Source: Buchnera aphidicola (Periphyllus lyropictus) (GTDB taxonomy: Bacteria > Pseudomonadota > Gammaproteobacteria > Enterobacterales > Enterobacteriaceae). Taken from it: 64,000 nucleotides of DNA. Both the position numbers and the translations under genes were made by a program. Numbering within the stretch: the stretch's first letter is position 1; every line of letters starts with the position of its first letter. The notes under the pieces were generated by a model that made no database searches, was not told where the DNA came from, and was given only the letters and a program-made list of their open reading frames with translations. The stretch is taken from positions 248,001-312,000 of the forward strand of contig NZ_CP097457.1 in NCBI RefSeq assembly GCF_024029895.1, given 5' to 3'. Of this stretch, positions 20,843 to 32,306 are shown one piece after another.

Positions 20843-21093
20843 ATTTATTTTTTTTAAAATATAATTTTATATAAAAAAAATATTAAAAAATTTATAAAAA
20901 AATTTTTAAATATATTTTAAATCTAATTTTTATATGAAAAATTTATTAAATTTTTATTTTTAATTAAAAAAATATATTTTTTTTAGAAAATTTATTTTTG
21001 TAATTTAATAGTTTTAAAATTTTTTGTTTAAATAAGTATTATTTTTAATATAAAAATTTATTAATATAATATTATAAAATTAGGGATTTTAAA

Positions 21094-21321
21094 GTGAGAA
21101 TTTTTTTTTTGTTGATATATTTATTTGTTTCTTTTTTATTAATTTTTTTAATTTTATTAAAAAAAAGTCAAGGTTCAGCTAATATAGGAATGAATAATAC
21201 TCATAAAAATGCATTTAATATTTCTACTTCAAATGAATTTTTAACAAATTTGACGATATTTTGTGCGTTTTTATTTTTAATGTTAAATATATTACAATGT
21301 TATATTAATAATTACGTATAA
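21094..21321 (+). CDS. secG: Preprotein translocase subunit SecG
   Basis: Small inner-membrane partner of SecYE that assists protein export. The 75 residues hold two membrane helices (FFLLIYLFVSFLLIFLILL and LTIFCAFLFLMLNIL) around a short polar loop with KKSQGSANIGM. The start codon is GTG with AGGGAT upstream. It is followed by tRNA-Leu(GAG), as in E. coli secG-leuU; folP and glmM, which precede it there, are missing. Confidence 0.9.
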   Translation: MRIFFLLIYLFVSFLLIFLILLKKSQGSANIGMNNTHKNAFNISTSNEFLTNLTIFCAFLFLMLNILQCYINNYV

Positions 21322-21371
21322 ATATTAAATTATTTTTTTTAAATATTTTTTATTTAATGTAATAATTAAAA

Positions 21372-21462
21372 ACCGAGATGGTGAAATTGGTATACACGCT
21401 ACTTTGAGGTAGTAGTACTAAATAAAAATTTTAGTGTACGGGTTCAAGTCCCGTTCTCGGTA
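21372..21462 (+). tRNA. tRNA-Leu (GAG)
   Basis: Class II tRNA. The acceptor ACCGAGA pairs with TCTCGGT, the anticodon is GAG in TTGAGGT, there is a long variable arm, and the T loop is TTCAAGT. It is the counterpart of E. coli leuU between secG and nusA. The metY and rimP genes expected next are not found. Confidence 0.95.
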
Positions 21463-21544
21463 TTTTTATAATTTTTTTTAAAATTTTTTATTTAATAAAA
21501 ATTTTAGGTAGTATTAAATTAAATTATATAATTTATTTTTTATA

Positions 21545-21568
21545 AAAACCCCGTTTGTTCGGGGTTTT
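21545..21568 (+). terminator. Rho-independent terminator after tRNA-Leu
   Basis: Strong hairpin AAAACCCCG / CGGGGTTTT with a 6-nt loop TTTGTT followed by T residues. It has the highest GC content of any intergenic stretch in this part of the window. It ends the secG-tRNA-Leu transcript before nusA. Confidence 0.9.
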
Positions 21569-21697
21569 TTATTAAAAGAACTAAATATTTTTTTTATTTC
21601 TTTTTTTTCTTTTTTTATTTTTGATTATTTTTTTTAAACATTTTTAAAAAATATTTTTTTTATATTTTTAAGATTCTAAAATTTTAAGGTGAAAAAT

Positions 21698-23179
21698 ATG
21701 AGAAAAAACATTCTTTCAGTAATAGAATCTGTTTCTAATGAAAAATCTATTCCAAAAGAAATTATTTTTCAAGCTTTAGAGAAAGCGTTATCTACTGCTA
21801 CTAAAAAAAAGTTTAAAAAAGATATTAACATAAGAGTTATTATTAATAAAAAAGATGGAAGTTTTAAAACTTATAGAAGATGGTTAGTAGTAAAAAATGT
21901 TTTAAAACCTACTAAAGAAATTACTTTAGATGCAGCCCAATATGAAAATAAAAATATATTATTAAACGATTATATGGAAGAAGAAATTAAATCTATTAAA
22001 TTTGATCGGATAACTACACAAATTGCTAAACAAGTAATTATACACAAAGTAAGAGAAGCAGAACGATTAATAATTATTAATCAATTTAAAAAAAAAATAA
22101 ATCAAATTATTCCAGGAATAGTAAAAAAAATTAATAGGGATTTTATTATTTTAGATTTAGGAGATAATGCAGAAGGTTTATTATCAAAAGAAGAAATGCT
22201 TCCAAGAGAAAATTTTAGGTTAGGTGATCGAGTAAGGAGCATATTATATTTTATTGAATCAGAAAAAAAAAGTATTCAATTACTTTTAAGTAGATCTAGA
22301 CCTGAAATGTTGACAGAATTATTAAAAATTGAAGTTCCAGAAATAGGTGAAGGAATAATTGAAATTAAAGAGATTGCAAGAGATCCTGGTTCTAGATCAA
22401 AAATTGCAGTTAAAACAAATGATAAAAGAATTGATCCTGTAGGAGCTTGTGTAGGGATGAGAGGTGCAAGAGTTCAAGCTGTTTCAAACGAATTATTTGG
22501 AGAAAGAATTGATATTGTTTTATGGAATAAAAATCTTTCTCAATTTGTTATAAATGCTATGGCTCCAGCTGAAGCTATTTCTATTGTAATTGATAAATAT
22601 AATAAATTTATAGATATTTCTGTAGATTTAAAAAATTTAGCTCAAGCAATTGGTAGAAACGGACAGAATGTTAGATTAGCATCTATTTTAAGTAAATGGG
22701 AATTAAATGTAATGACTGTTGAAGATTTAGAGAAAAAAAGAAAAAATAAAAAAAAAATAGCTTATGAATTATTTAAAAAACAATTAAATGTTCATGAAAC
22801 TATTTTAGCTAATTTGTTAAAAAATAATATTTTTACTATTCCTGAGTTATTATCTTTTTCTAAAAATAAGCTTTTAAAAATATTTAATTTTGATAAAAAT
22901 TTATTAAAAAATTCTTTAAGAAAATTTAAAAAATTATTACTTTATATGAAATTAAATAAAAAAGAATTTAAACAAGATTTAATTTTAAAAAATAAATTAT
23001 TAAATTTAAAAGGTATGAATTCTTTTATATTTTCTCAATTATTTAAAAAAAATATCTTTAATTTAAAGGAATTAGCAAATCAGAGTATTGATGATTTAAA
23101 AGATATTAAAAAATTAAGTTCAAAACAAGCTGGAAAATTAATTATGGCTGCGAGAAATATTTGCTGGTTTAATAAATAA
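21698..23179 (+). CDS. nusA: Transcription termination/antitermination protein NusA
   Basis: RNA polymerase-associated pausing and antitermination factor. The 493 residues contain the NTD ([28 protein letters not shown]), an S1 domain, KH1/KH2 ([17 protein letters not shown] and [16 protein letters not shown]) and two C-terminal acidic-repeat domains ending MAARNICWF. An upstream GTG at 21689 lies inside the SD AAGGTG, so the ATG at 21698 is the better start. rimP, normally directly upstream, is absent. Confidence 0.97.
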   Translation: MRKNILSVIESVSNEKSIPKEIIFQALEKALSTATKKKFKKDINIRVIINKKDGSFKTYRRWLVVKNVLKPTKEITLDAAQYENKNILLNDYMEEEIKSIKFDRITTQIAKQVIIHKVREAERLIIINQFKKKINQIIPGIVKKINRDFIILDLGDNAEGLLSKEEMLPRENFRLGDRVRSILYFIESEKKSIQLLLSRSRPEMLTELLKIEVPEIGEGIIEIKEIARDPGSRSKIAVKTNDKRIDPVGACVGMRGARVQAVSNELFGERIDIVLWNKNLSQFVINAMAPAEAISIVIDKYNKFIDISVDLKNLAQAIGRNGQNVRLASILSKWELNVMTVEDLEKKRKNKKKIAYELFKKQLNVHETILANLLKNNIFTIPELLSFSKNKLLKIFNFDKNLLKNSLRKFKKLLLYMKLNKKEFKQDLILKNKLLNLKGMNSFIFSQLFKKNIFNLKELANQSIDDLKDIKKLSSKQAGKLIMAARNICWFNK

Positions 23180-23410
23180 TTTTTTAGAAAAATAAATATA
23201 ATATGTTTGGAATTAAAAAAAAATGTATGTAAAATATAAATATTATCATGAAAAATAATTAAATTTTTTTAATTATTTTTCAATTTAATTTATAAAATTA
23301 TATTTATTATAAAAATATTTTTTATTTTTTATTTATAAAAAAAATAAAATATTAAATATAATTTTTATATTTTAAATTTTAAAAAATTTAATTAATAAAT
23401 AAGAGAAAAA

Positions 23411-25636
23411 ATGATAAAAAATGATTTTAAAAAAAATAATAAAAATACTCATATTAAAAATAAAAATTCAAAAGAATTGTTAAATAAAAAAAATAAAATT
23501 TTTAATAAATCTTTTAATTTAAATGAAAATATAAAAAAAAATAAAAAAAATATTAATAATTCTTCTGTTTTAAAAAAAAATTTTCCAAATAATTCAAGAA
23601 AATTTAATTTTGGTAATAAAAATAAAAAAATTATTCAGGATAATTTTAAAAATATAAAAAAAAAGAAAAAAATTTTTAATAAAATTTATACAAAAAATAA
23701 TGTTTCATCTATTAAAAAAAAAAATAATATTTTTAGAAATAATTTAAATAGAAATAATAAAAATTTTCTTAATTTTAAGTTTAAAAAAAAATCTAATTCA
23801 GATACTTCTTATTTAAAAAAAAACAAAAATAAAAATTTTAATAAAAGAATTAATTTTATACAGCAAGTTTTTAAAAAACCAAAAAATTCTTTTAAAAAAA
23901 AAATTGAGATATTTGATAAAATTACAGTATTTGAATTATCTAAAAAAATGGGAATTAAAAAATCTATATTAATAAAAAAAATTATTGAGTTTGGAATTGT
24001 TCTTTCTAAAAAAAATGTTTTAGAAATAGATTTAGCTCAATTAATTGCTGAAGAAATGGGTTTTATTGTAAAATTAATTTATAAAAATAAGTTAAAAAAA
24101 TCAATTTTAAATAATCCCAAACGTAAATATAAAAAAAATTTTATAAGACCTCCTATTGTAACTATAATGGGTCATGTGGATCATGGAAAAACTTCTTTAT
24201 TAGATTGTATTCGAAAAACTTCTGTTGTAAATAAAGAAAAAGGAGGGATTACTCAGAGTATAGGAGCATATCATGTTTCTTTTAATGGAAAAAAAATTAC
24301 TTTTCTTGATACTCCAGGACATTCCGCTTTTAGTTCTATGAGAAAAAGAGGAGCGGAAATTACTGATATAGTAGTTTTAATTATTGCTGCAGATGATGGA
24401 GTTATGCCTCAAACAATAGAAGCAATTAAACATGCACAAAATTCTAAAGTTCCAATTATTGTTGCAATTAATAAAATTGATAAAACTAATATAAATATAG
24501 AAAAAATAAAAAATGTGTTAATGAAATATAATATTCTTTCTGAAAAATTAGGAGGGGAAAACATATTTGTAAATATTTCAGTAAAATTAAATAAAGGAAT
24601 TGATAATTTATTAAAAAATATATTATTACAATCTGAAGTTTTAGAATTATCTGTTTCTTTAAAAACTCCTGCTAAAGGGATTATTATAGAATCTTTTTTA
24701 GATAAAGGAAAAGGTCCTGTATCAAATATTATTTTAAAAAAAGGAGAACTAAAAATAGGAGATGTAATTTTATGTGGTACTGAATATGGAAAAATAAAAT
24801 CTATTAAAAATGAATATAATAAAAATCTTTTAAAAGTAGGACCATCAATACCTGTTGAAATTTTAGGATTTTCAGGTTTACCTATTTCTGGAGATATTTT
24901 AACTGTAATAGATAGTGAAAAAAGAGCTCGATCAATTTCAATTTATAGAAAAGAAAAACAAAAAAATAAAGTTTTTTCTAAACAAAAAAAAGTTAGTTTA
25001 GATAATTTGTTTGAAAATATTAATAAAAAAAATATTTCTGAATTAAATATTATTTTAAAAACAAATTCTAAAGGTTCTTTAGAAGCAATTTTTTCTTCTA
25101 TTAGAAAGTTATCTAATAAAGAAGTAAAGGTAAATATAATTAGAGCAAATGTTGGAAGAATAAATGAAACAGATGCGTATTTAGCAAATACTTCAAATGC
25201 AATTATTATTGGATTTAATGTTCGAGCTGATCTTTCAGCTAAAAAAATAATTAAAAAAGAAAATTTAGATTTAAGATATTATTCTGTTATATATAATTTA
25301 ATTAATGAAATTAAATCTTCTATTTGTGGTCTTTCATCTCCAAAATTAAAACAAAAAATAATTGGTTTAGTAGAAGTAAGAAGTATATTTAAATCTCCTA
25401 AATTTGGATTAATTGCAGGATGTATGGTTACTGAAGGAATTATAAAACGTAATTATCCTATTCGAATTTTAAGAGATCATATTGTAATTTATGAAGGTGA
25501 ATTAGAATCTATTAGACGTTTTAAAGAAGATGTAAAAGAAGTAAGAAAAGGTATAGAATGTGGAATTGGAATAAAGAATTATAATGATATTCATGTCAAT
25601 GATATAATAGAAGTTTTTAAAGTAATAAAAATTTAA
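23411..25636 (+). CDS. infB: Translation initiation factor IF-2
   Basis: GTPase that places initiator tRNA on the 30S subunit. The first roughly 150 residues are a low-complexity Lys/Asn tract replacing the ordered N-terminal domains of E. coli IF2. They are followed by an IF2-N domain ([20 protein letters not shown]), the G domain with [20 protein letters not shown] and NKIDK, and the C-terminal domains ending [19 protein letters not shown]. It is 741 residues against 890 in E. coli. Operon nusA-infB-rbfA-truB-rpsO. Confidence 0.97.
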   Translation: MIKNDFKKNNKNTHIKNKNSKELLNKKNKIFNKSFNLNENIKKNKKNINNSSVLKKNFPNNSRKFNFGNKNKKIIQDNFKNIKKKKKIFNKIYTKNNVSSIKKKNNIFRNNLNRNNKNFLNFKFKKKSNSDTSYLKKNKNKNFNKRINFIQQVFKKPKNSFKKKIEIFDKITVFELSKKMGIKKSILIKKIIEFGIVLSKKNVLEIDLAQLIAEEMGFIVKLIYKNKLKKSILNNPKRKYKKNFIRPPIVTIMGHVDHGKTSLLDCIRKTSVVNKEKGGITQSIGAYHVSFNGKKITFLDTPGHSAFSSMRKRGAEITDIVVLIIAADDGVMPQTIEAIKHAQNSKVPIIVAINKIDKTNINIEKIKNVLMKYNILSEKLGGENIFVNISVKLNKGIDNLLKNILLQSEVLELSVSLKTPAKGIIIESFLDKGKGPVSNIILKKGELKIGDVILCGTEYGKIKSIKNEYNKNLLKVGPSIPVEILGFSGLPISGDILTVIDSEKRARSISIYRKEKQKNKVFSKQKKVSLDNLFENINKKNISELNIILKTNSKGSLEAIFSSIRKLSNKEVKVNIIRANVGRINETDAYLANTSNAIIIGFNVRADLSAKKIIKKENLDLRYYSVIYNLINEIKSSICGLSSPKLKQKIIGLVEVRSIFKSPKFGLIAGCMVTEGIIKRNYPIRILRDHIVIYEGELESIRRFKEDVKEVRKGIECGIGIKNYNDIHVNDIIEVFKVIKI

Positions 25637-25685
25637 TAAAAAAAATAAAAAATTTTTATTAATATAATAATTTTGGATAAATACA

Positions 25686-26045
25686 GTGTATAAAAATTTT
25701 TATAAATCAGATAGAATTTCGAAAGAAATAAAAAAAAAAATTTCGTATATTATTCAACAAAATATTAATGATCCAAGGATAAATAAGTTTTCTACAGTTT
25801 TAGATGTTGTGATCTCTAAAGATTGTTCTTATGCTAAAATTTTTATTAGTTTTTATAATGAAAACGAAAATTTAATTAAAAATTCTTTAAAAATTTTAAA
25901 TAATGCATCTAGTTACATTCGATTTTTATTAGGTAAAAAACTTAATTTAAGAATAATTCCGAAATTAATTTTTTTAAGAGATTGTTCTTTTTTAGAAGGT
26001 GAAAAAATATCAAATTTATTAAAAAAAAATAAAATAATTTCATAG
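25686..26045 (+). CDS. rbfA: Ribosome-binding factor A
   Basis: KH-fold cold-adaptation factor binding the 5' end region of 16S rRNA late in 30S maturation. It has FYKSDRISKEIKKKISYIIQ, DPRI and SYIRFLLGKKLNLRIIPKL, the last spanning the KH core with its AxG-like turn as ASS. 119 residues (E. coli 133). The start codon appears to be GTG at 25686. Confidence 0.93.
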   Translation: MYKNFYKSDRISKEIKKKISYIIQQNINDPRINKFSTVLDVVISKDCSYAKIFISFYNENENLIKNSLKILNNASSYIRFLLGKKLNLRIIPKLIFLRDCSFLEGEKISNLLKKNKIIS

Positions 26046-26080
26046 ATTTTTAAATTAATTTTATATTAGGATAAAAATTA

Positions 26081-27016
26081 ATGTTTTCTAACAAAATAAG
26101 AAATATTCATGGGATTTTTTTGTTAGATAAACCTACTGGAATTTCTTCAAACAAAGCATTGCAAATAATAAAAAAAATTTTATTATCAGTAAAAGCTGGT
26201 CATACTGGATCTTTAGATCCATTAGCTACTGGACTTCTTCCTATTTGTATTGGAGAAGCTACAAAATTTTCAAGATATTTACTTCAATCGTCTAAGAAAT
26301 ATAGAGTTATTGCTAAATTAGGAATACAAACTTCTACTTTAGATTCTTGTGGAAAAATTATAAAAATTTCAAAAGTTTGTTTTAACGAATTAGAATATGA
26401 ATTAGCTTTAAAGAGTTTTTTAGGAAAAATTGTTCAAAAACCACCTTTTTATTCTGCTATTAAATATAAAGGAGTTCCGTTATATAAATATGCTAGAAAA
26501 GGAATTTTTATACCTGTAAAAAGTAGATTTGTTAAAATATATTCATTAAAAAGTTTATATAAAAAAGATAATATTATTGAATTAGACATTACTTGTTCTT
26601 CTGGAACATATATTCGTTCTATTATTAGTGATTTAGGAAAATTATTAAAATGCGGAGCTCATGTAATTTTTTTAAGACGCTCTAAAGTTTCTTTTTATTC
26701 TATTTCTTCATCTATAACAATAGATCAGTTAAAATTTTTAAAAAAAAAATATTTTAAAAAATCTATAGATTGTTTTTTAAAAAAATTTTCTAAATTTCTT
26801 ATTCCCATTCATTCCTTAGTTTCTTATTTTCCAAAATTTTATGTGTCGAAAGAAGAGTTTAATTTTATAAAAAATGGACAATCTGTAAAGATATTTACTA
26901 AATTAAGTCCTGGAATAATTAGAATAATTAATAATAAAGAGATTTTTTTAGGTTTAGGATTATTAAATAAAAAAAATGTTTTATCTCCTTATAGATTATT
27001 AAATTATACTTTATAA
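26081..27016 (+). CDS. truB: tRNA pseudouridine-55 synthase TruB
   Basis: Makes the universal pseudouridine 55 in the T loop. The catalytic motif GHTGSLDPLATGLLPI (Asp) lies near residue 40, followed by KKYRVIAKLG, QKPPFYSAIKYKGVPLYKYAR and CSSGTYIRSI. At 311 residues it is full length, including a shortened PUA-like C-terminus. Located between rbfA and rpsO, the standard order. Confidence 0.97.
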   Translation: MFSNKIRNIHGIFLLDKPTGISSNKALQIIKKILLSVKAGHTGSLDPLATGLLPICIGEATKFSRYLLQSSKKYRVIAKLGIQTSTLDSCGKIIKISKVCFNELEYELALKSFLGKIVQKPPFYSAIKYKGVPLYKYARKGIFIPVKSRFVKIYSLKSLYKKDNIIELDITCSSGTYIRSIISDLGKLLKCGAHVIFLRRSKVSFYSISSSITIDQLKFLKKKYFKKSIDCFLKKFSKFLIPIHSLVSYFPKFYVSKEEFNFIKNGQSVKIFTKLSPGIIRIINNKEIFLGLGLLNKKNVLSPYRLLNYTL

Positions 27017-27092
27017 AATATTTATAAATAATTTATTAAAATAAATTATTTTAGTAAAAATAATAGATAAAAATTAATTAATAGGTAATAAA

Positions 27093-27362
27093 ATGAATTT
27101 AAATAGTATTAACACTAAAGATATAATTTTAAATCATGGAAAAAATGGTCTTGATAGTGGGAATTCTTTAGTTCAAATAGCTTTATTAACTAAAAAAATA
27201 AATTATTTACAAAATCATTTTTTTAAAAATAAAAAAGATTATTCTAGTCGTAGAGGATTATTAAAAATGGTTTCTAAACGTAGAAAATTATTAGATTTTT
27301 TAAAGAGAAAATCAATTAAAAAATATAATTTTATTATTGAAAATTTAAAAATTCGTAGATAA
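27093..27362 (+). CDS. rpsO: 30S ribosomal protein S15
   Basis: Primary 16S-binding protein of the platform. 89 residues as in E. coli. GLDSGNSLVQIALLTKKINYLQNHF, DYSSRRGLLKMVSKRRKLLDFL and the helix bundle pattern are clear. It is followed by a strong terminator before pnp. Confidence 0.98.
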   Translation: MNLNSINTKDIILNHGKNGLDSGNSLVQIALLTKKINYLQNHFFKNKKDYSSRRGLLKMVSKRRKLLDFLKRKSIKKYNFIIENLKIRR

Positions 27363-27417
27363 ATTTAAAAATAATTAAAATATTACATTTTTTAAAATAT
27401 TTTTTAAAAAATAAATT

Positions 27418-27442
27418 AAAAAGGGCATTTATAGCCCTTTTT
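27418..27442 (+). terminator. Rho-independent terminator after rpsO
   Basis: A 9-bp stem AAAAAGGGC / GCCCTTTTT with a 7-nt loop ATTTATA and trailing T residues lies between rpsO and pnp. It corresponds to the rpsO terminator/pnp leader position in enterobacteria. Confidence 0.9.
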
Positions 27443-27532
27443 TTTGGTAAATTTATTTATTTTTTAATTTATATAAATTATATAGAAATTAAAAATAAAA
27501 TTTTTTAATTCATAATTTTTAAGGATATTATT

Positions 27533-29614
27533 TTGCTTAATCCGCTTATATTTAAATTAAAATATGGAAAACATACAGTTACTTTAGAAACTGGTTTGAT
27601 TGCTAGACAAGCAACTTCATCTATAATGGCTAGTATAGAAGATACTTCTGTACTTATAACTATTGTAGGTCAAAAAGAAAAACAAGAAGAAAAAAATTTT
27701 TTACCTTTAACAGTAAATTATCAAGAAAGAACTTATGCTGCTGGTAAAATACCAGGAGGATTTTTTAGACGAGAAGGTCGACCTAGTGAAAATGAAATAT
27801 TAATAGGAAGATTAATAGATAGACCAATTAGACCTATTTTTCCAAAAAATTTTTTTAATGAAGTTCAAGTAATTGCTACAGTAGTTTCTTTAAATCCAAA
27901 AATTAATCCAGATATAGTTTCTATTATTGGAGTTTCTGCTGCTTTATATATTTCAGGAATACCTATAAAAAATATGATTGGAGCTGCAAGAATTGGATAT
28001 ATTGATAATAAATATATTTTAAATCCTAATACTGATCAAATGAAATTTAGTAAATTAGATTTAATTGTTTCAGGAACTGATAAAAATATTTTAATGATAG
28101 AATCAGAATCTCAACAATTAAATGAAAAAATAATTTTTAATGCTATTTTATATGGATTTAAAAAACAAAAAAAATTAATTAAAAATATGAAAAATTTATT
28201 ATTTTCTATTAGAAAAAAAAAATGGAATCACTCTATTGTTTCTTTTTGTTCTGATTTATATAAAAAAATCTTTATTACTTCTAAAAATATTTTAAAAAAA
28301 TTATATTCTATTTCTGATAAAAAAAAACGTATAAAAAAAATAAAATTATATAAAGAATCTATTATTAATAATTTTTTATATGAAAATAAAGATATAAATG
28401 TTTTTTCGATAAATAATATTTTTTCTAAAATTGAAAAAAAAATTGTTAGAAAAAATATTTTAAAGAAAAAAAAACGAATTGATGGTAGAGGTATAGATGT
28501 AGTTAGAAATTTAGATATGAGAACTGGTATTTTGAAAAGAGTTCATGGTTCATCTTTATTTACAAGAGGAGAAACTCAATCCTTAGTTTCAGTAACATTA
28601 GGAACATCTAGAGATGCTCAAAATTTAGATGAATTATTAGGTGATAAAATAGACAATTTTTTATTTCATTATAATTTTCCTCCTTATTCTGTAGGAGAGA
28701 TAGGAATTATTAATTCTCCTAAAAGAAGAGAAGTAGGTCATGGAAGATTAGCAAAAAAAAGTATTTTAGCTGTTATGCCTTCTTTGGACGTTTTTCCTTA
28801 TACTGTTCGTATTGTTTCTGAAATTACAGAATCAAATGGATCTTCTTCTATGGCATCAGTATGTGGAGCATCTTTAGCTTTAATGGATGCAGGAGTTCCA
28901 ATTCAATCTCCTATTGCAGGTATAGCTATGGGATTAATTAAAAAAAAAAATAATTTTGTTATTCTTACAGATATTATTGGAGAAGAAGATTATTTTGGAG
29001 ATATGGATTTAAAAGTCGCGGGAAGTAAACATGGAATTACTTCTTTACAAATGGATATAAAAATTGAAGGAATAACTCATGAAATTATTAAACTTTCTTT
29101 AAAAAAAGCTAAAAAAGCTATTATTCATATATTAAATAAAATGTCTAAAACAATTCATGTTCCAAACAAAGAGATTTCTAAATTTGCCCCTCGAGTACAT
29201 ATTATTCAAATTAATCCAGAAAAAATAAAAGATGTAATAGGAAAAGGTGGATCTGTTATTAGAATGTTAACAGAAGAAACTGGAACAACTATAGAAATCG
29301 AGGATAATGGAATTGTTAAAATTTCAGCAATTATGGAAGATAAAGCTAAAAATGCTATTCTTAGAATTAAAGAAATTACAGCTGAAATTGAAATTGGAAA
29401 AATTTATATTGGAAAAGTTACAAGAATAGTGGATTTTGGAGCTTTTGTTTCAATAGGTACAGGAAAAGAAGGTTTAGTTCATATTTCTCAAATTTCTAAA
29501 AAACGTATTGATAAAGTATCTGATTTTCTTAAATTAAATCAGGTAATAAAAGTGAAAGTTTTAGATATAGATAGACAAAAAAGATTAAGATTAAGTATGA
29601 AAGAAATTTCTTAA
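27533..29614 (+). CDS. pnp: Polynucleotide phosphorylase
   Basis: Phosphorolytic 3'-5' exoribonuclease. The 693 residues contain two RNase PH domains ([60 protein letters not shown]), then KH ([17 protein letters not shown]) and S1 ([16 protein letters not shown]) domains. The gene starts with TTG at 27533 ([20 protein letters not shown]) with AAGGA about 8 bases upstream. It ends shortly after the S1 domain. In E. coli PNPase joins the RNase E degradosome; here the RNase E scaffold is missing. Confidence 0.97.
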   Translation: MLNPLIFKLKYGKHTVTLETGLIARQATSSIMASIEDTSVLITIVGQKEKQEEKNFLPLTVNYQERTYAAGKIPGGFFRREGRPSENEILIGRLIDRPIRPIFPKNFFNEVQVIATVVSLNPKINPDIVSIIGVSAALYISGIPIKNMIGAARIGYIDNKYILNPNTDQMKFSKLDLIVSGTDKNILMIESESQQLNEKIIFNAILYGFKKQKKLIKNMKNLLFSIRKKKWNHSIVSFCSDLYKKIFITSKNILKKLYSISDKKKRIKKIKLYKESIINNFLYENKDINVFSINNIFSKIEKKIVRKNILKKKKRIDGRGIDVVRNLDMRTGILKRVHGSSLFTRGETQSLVSVTLGTSRDAQNLDELLGDKIDNFLFHYNFPPYSVGEIGIINSPKRREVGHGRLAKKSILAVMPSLDVFPYTVRIVSEITESNGSSSMASVCGASLALMDAGVPIQSPIAGIAMGLIKKKNNFVILTDIIGEEDYFGDMDLKVAGSKHGITSLQMDIKIEGITHEIIKLSLKKAKKAIIHILNKMSKTIHVPNKEISKFAPRVHIIQINPEKIKDVIGKGGSVIRMLTEETGTTIEIEDNGIVKISAIMEDKAKNAILRIKEITAEIEIGKIYIGKVTRIVDFGAFVSIGTGKEGLVHISQISKKRIDKVSDFLKLNQVIKVKVLDIDRQKRLRLSMKEIS

Positions 29615-29650
29615 AAAATTATATAAAAATAAATAATTTATAAAATTTAT

Positions 29651-29682
29651 TAAAAAATAGAATTTTATAATTCTATTTTTTA
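29651..29682 (+). terminator. Hairpin terminator after pnp
   Basis: A 14-bp perfect stem TAAAAAATAGAATT / AATTCTATTTTTTA with the 4-nt loop TTAT lies 37 bp after the pnp stop. The T-rich 3' arm supports termination of pnp before the deaD leader. Confidence 0.7.
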
Positions 29683-29788
29683 TGATAATATATCGTATTC
29701 TTTATTTAGTTTATTTAAATTTCATCTATTTTTTTAATTATTTATTAAATTTCATAAATAAATTTTTTGAATTTTTTAAAATATTTTT

Positions 29789-29882
29789 GCCAGTTCACAC
29801 TTTTCAATAAAATAATAAAATATTTGTCATGAATTATGTAAACTGGCCCTCCTTCGTTAATTAAATGAGGTGCGTGTTTTAC
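29789..29882 (+). promoter_or_regulatory. Structured 5' leader of deaD
   Basis: This stretch is notably GC-richer than other intergenic DNA here. A distal 7-bp stem GCCAGTT (29789-29795) / AACTGGC (29841-29847) encloses an AT-rich loop. Just after it CCTC (29848-29851) can pair with the GAGG of the SD GAGGTG (29867-29872), which lies 10 bases before the ATG. It looks like an mRNA leader able to mask the ribosome binding site, fitting a cold-shock helicase; the function is inferred. Confidence 0.5.
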
Positions 29883-31700
29883 ATGACTGTTATAAAAAAT
29901 AAATTTTCAGATTTTGGTTTGAATAGTTCAATTTTAAAAGTTTTAAACGAAATAGGTTATAAAATCCCCTCTCCGATACAAGATAAATGTATTCCTTATT
30001 TACTTAAAGGTTATGATGTTTTGGGAACCGCTCAAACAGGAAGTGGAAAAACTGCAGCTTTTTCTTTACCTTTATTAAATAAAATTAAAATATCTTTAAG
30101 ATCTCCTCAAGTATTAGTTTTAACTCCTACAAGAGAATTAGCTATTCAAGTTTCTGAAGCTTTTTCTTTATTTTCTAAGTATATTTTTTCTGTTAAAGTA
30201 TTACCTTTATACGGAGGGCAAAGATATGATTTACAATTAAAAGCTTTAAGAAAAGGACCACAAATAGTTGTAGGAACTCCAGGAAGATTATTAGATCATT
30301 TAAAAAGAAGAACATTAAATTTTTCTAAATTAAAATATTTAATTTTAGATGAAGCTGACGAAATGTTAAGAATGGGTTTTATCGATGATGTAGAAACAAT
30401 TCTTTCTAAAATACCAAAATTACGTCAAACTGCTTTATTTTCAGCTACTATGCCTGAAGTAATTAAAAGAATTTCTCGTAGATTTATGAAAAATCCAAAA
30501 GAAATAAGAATTAATTCAAGTATTACTAATAGACCAAATATTAATCAGAACTATTGGTTGGTTCATGGAAAAAAAACTGATGCGTTAATTCGTTTTTTAG
30601 AAACAGAAAATTTTTCAGCTACAATTATTTTTGTACGTACTAAAAATTCTACAGTAGAAGTTTCAGAAGTATTAGAAAAAAATGGTTACAATAGTGCTGC
30701 GTTAAATGGAGATATGAATCAATCATTAAGAGAAAAAACTTTAGATCGATTAAAAAATGGAAAATTAGATATATTAATTGCTACTGATGTTGCGGCAAGA
30801 GGTTTAGATGTAGATCGAATTAGTTTTGTTATTAATTATGATGTTCCTATGGATGCTGAATCTTATGTTCATAGAATTGGAAGAACAGGTCGTGCAGGAA
30901 GAGAAGGAAAAGCTTTGATGTTTGTAGAATATAAGGAAATAAGGTTATTAAAAAATATTGAGAGAATGGTTAAACAATCTATTAAAGAAGTTTTATTACC
31001 TAATGTAGAATTATTAAGCAAATATCGTTTAGAAAGTTTTTCAAAAAAAGTAAAAAAAGAATTAAATAGTCCAGATTTAAAAAAATATCAATTACTTTTA
31101 AAAAAAATTAATTTAGAACATTCGGTTAGTCTTGAAGATTTATCAGCAGCTCTTTTAAAAATGGCTCAAGGTGAACGAGTGTTAATTTTAAAAAAAGATA
31201 AAAAAGTAATAAATGTTAGAGAACGTTTTATTTTAAATAATAAAAAAAGAAATGTTTCTTTTAGAAAAAAAAATACATTTATAAATTCTCGAAAAGAGAA
31301 TAATATGAAAGTTTATAAATTAGAATTAGGACGTTTAGATAAAATAGAAGTTCGTCATATTGTTGGTGCAATTGCTAACGAAGGAAAAATTAGTAATAAA
31401 GATATTGGAAATGTAAAAATATTTTCTTCTTATTCTACTATTGAATTGCCAAAAAAATTTATTAAAAAAGGAATGTTAGATAATTTTAAAAAAACTAAAA
31501 TTTTTAATAAATTTATTAATTTAAAAGAAATTAATAAATTTAATTTTTCTAATAATTTTAAATTTATTAAAAAAAAATCTCGTTCAAATTTTAATAAAAA
31601 AAATTTTAATTCTACTGTTAATCGTAATTTTTATATTAAAAATTCTCGAAAAAATAAATCTAGATCTAATTATTTTAATATTCGTTCAAAAAATAAATAA
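29883..31700 (+). CDS. deaD: DEAD-box RNA helicase DeaD/CsdA
   Basis: Cold-shock RNA helicase acting in 50S assembly and mRNA turnover. The 605 residues include the Q motif, [31 protein letters not shown], the ARGLD motif and [12 protein letters not shown] DbpA/CsdA-type RNA-binding domain follows ([22 protein letters not shown]), then a Lys/Asn/Arg-rich basic tail. An in-frame ATG at 29865 overlaps the SD; ATG 29883 with GAGGTG 10 bases ahead fits the family N-terminus. nlpI, which lies between pnp and deaD in E. coli, is gone. Confidence 0.96.
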   Translation: MTVIKNKFSDFGLNSSILKVLNEIGYKIPSPIQDKCIPYLLKGYDVLGTAQTGSGKTAAFSLPLLNKIKISLRSPQVLVLTPTRELAIQVSEAFSLFSKYIFSVKVLPLYGGQRYDLQLKALRKGPQIVVGTPGRLLDHLKRRTLNFSKLKYLILDEADEMLRMGFIDDVETILSKIPKLRQTALFSATMPEVIKRISRRFMKNPKEIRINSSITNRPNINQNYWLVHGKKTDALIRFLETENFSATIIFVRTKNSTVEVSEVLEKNGYNSAALNGDMNQSLREKTLDRLKNGKLDILIATDVAARGLDVDRISFVINYDVPMDAESYVHRIGRTGRAGREGKALMFVEYKEIRLLKNIERMVKQSIKEVLLPNVELLSKYRLESFSKKVKKELNSPDLKKYQLLLKKINLEHSVSLEDLSAALLKMAQGERVLILKKDKKVINVRERFILNNKKRNVSFRKKNTFINSRKENNMKVYKLELGRLDKIEVRHIVGAIANEGKISNKDIGNVKIFSSYSTIELPKKFIKKGMLDNFKKTKIFNKFINLKEINKFNFSNNFKFIKKKSRSNFNKKNFNSTVNRNFYIKNSRKNKSRSNYFNIRSKNK

Positions 31701-31747
31701 ATTTCATATATATTTTTTATATAAAAAAATATTAATTTATATAGAAT

Positions 31748-31787
31748 TAAAGAGCGCACTTTAAAATATATATTAGTGCACTCTTTA
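31748..31787. terminator. Bidirectional terminator deaD/ridA
   Basis: A 13-bp stem TAAAGAGCGCACT / AGTGCACTCTTTA with one C-A mismatch and a 14-nt loop, flanked by A and T runs, lies between convergent deaD and ridA. Confidence 0.75.
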
Positions 31788-31795
31788 ATATTTTT

Positions 31796-32182
31796 TTATT
31801 TTTTTTTATATGCTATCGCTTCAATTTCAATTTTTACATTTTTTGGTAGTTTTGATACTTCTACACATGATCTTGCAGGAAAAATAAATATTTTTTTATT
31901 TATAAAAAATTTTTCATATTCGTAATTAATATTATTAATTTTATTTAAATTAGTAGTAAAAATAGTTGTTTTTATTATGTCTTTTATTTTAAATTTTGCT
32001 TTTTTAAGTATTATTTCAATATTTTTTAAAATTAAATTAGTTTGATTAGAAATTTTTTTAGGAATTGTATTTAGAATAGGATGAATAGGAATTTGTCCAG
32101 AAATCATTAAAAATCCATTTTTTTTTATTGCTTGTGAATAAGGTCCTATTGGATTTGGAGCATTTTTAGAATAAATTTTCAT
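31796..32182 (-). CDS. ridA: Reactive intermediate/imine deaminase RidA
   Basis: YjgF/YER057c/UK114 family enzyme that hydrolyses reactive enamines/imines such as those from threonine dehydratase, protecting PLP enzymes. 128 residues as usual. APNPIGPYSQAIKKNGFLMISGQIP at the start and ARSCVEVSKLPKNVKIEIEAIA at the end carry the Arg and Glu of the active-site cleft. It is downstream of argI on the same strand; E. coli ridA is also near argI and pyrBI. Confidence 0.94.
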   Translation of the reverse strand: MKIYSKNAPNPIGPYSQAIKKNGFLMISGQIPIHPILNTIPKKISNQTNLILKNIEIILKKAKFKIKDIIKTTIFTTNLNKINNINYEYEKFFINKKIFIFPARSCVEVSKLPKNVKIEIEAIAYKKK

Positions 32183-32306
32183 AAAATTATTTTTTTTTAA
32201 ATTAATAAATATAGATATTTTTTTAAGAATTATTAAATTTTTAATAAATTTTATAAATATTTTTTTAAAAATTTTTTAAAATTTAAAATTAAAATTTATA
32301 AATTTT

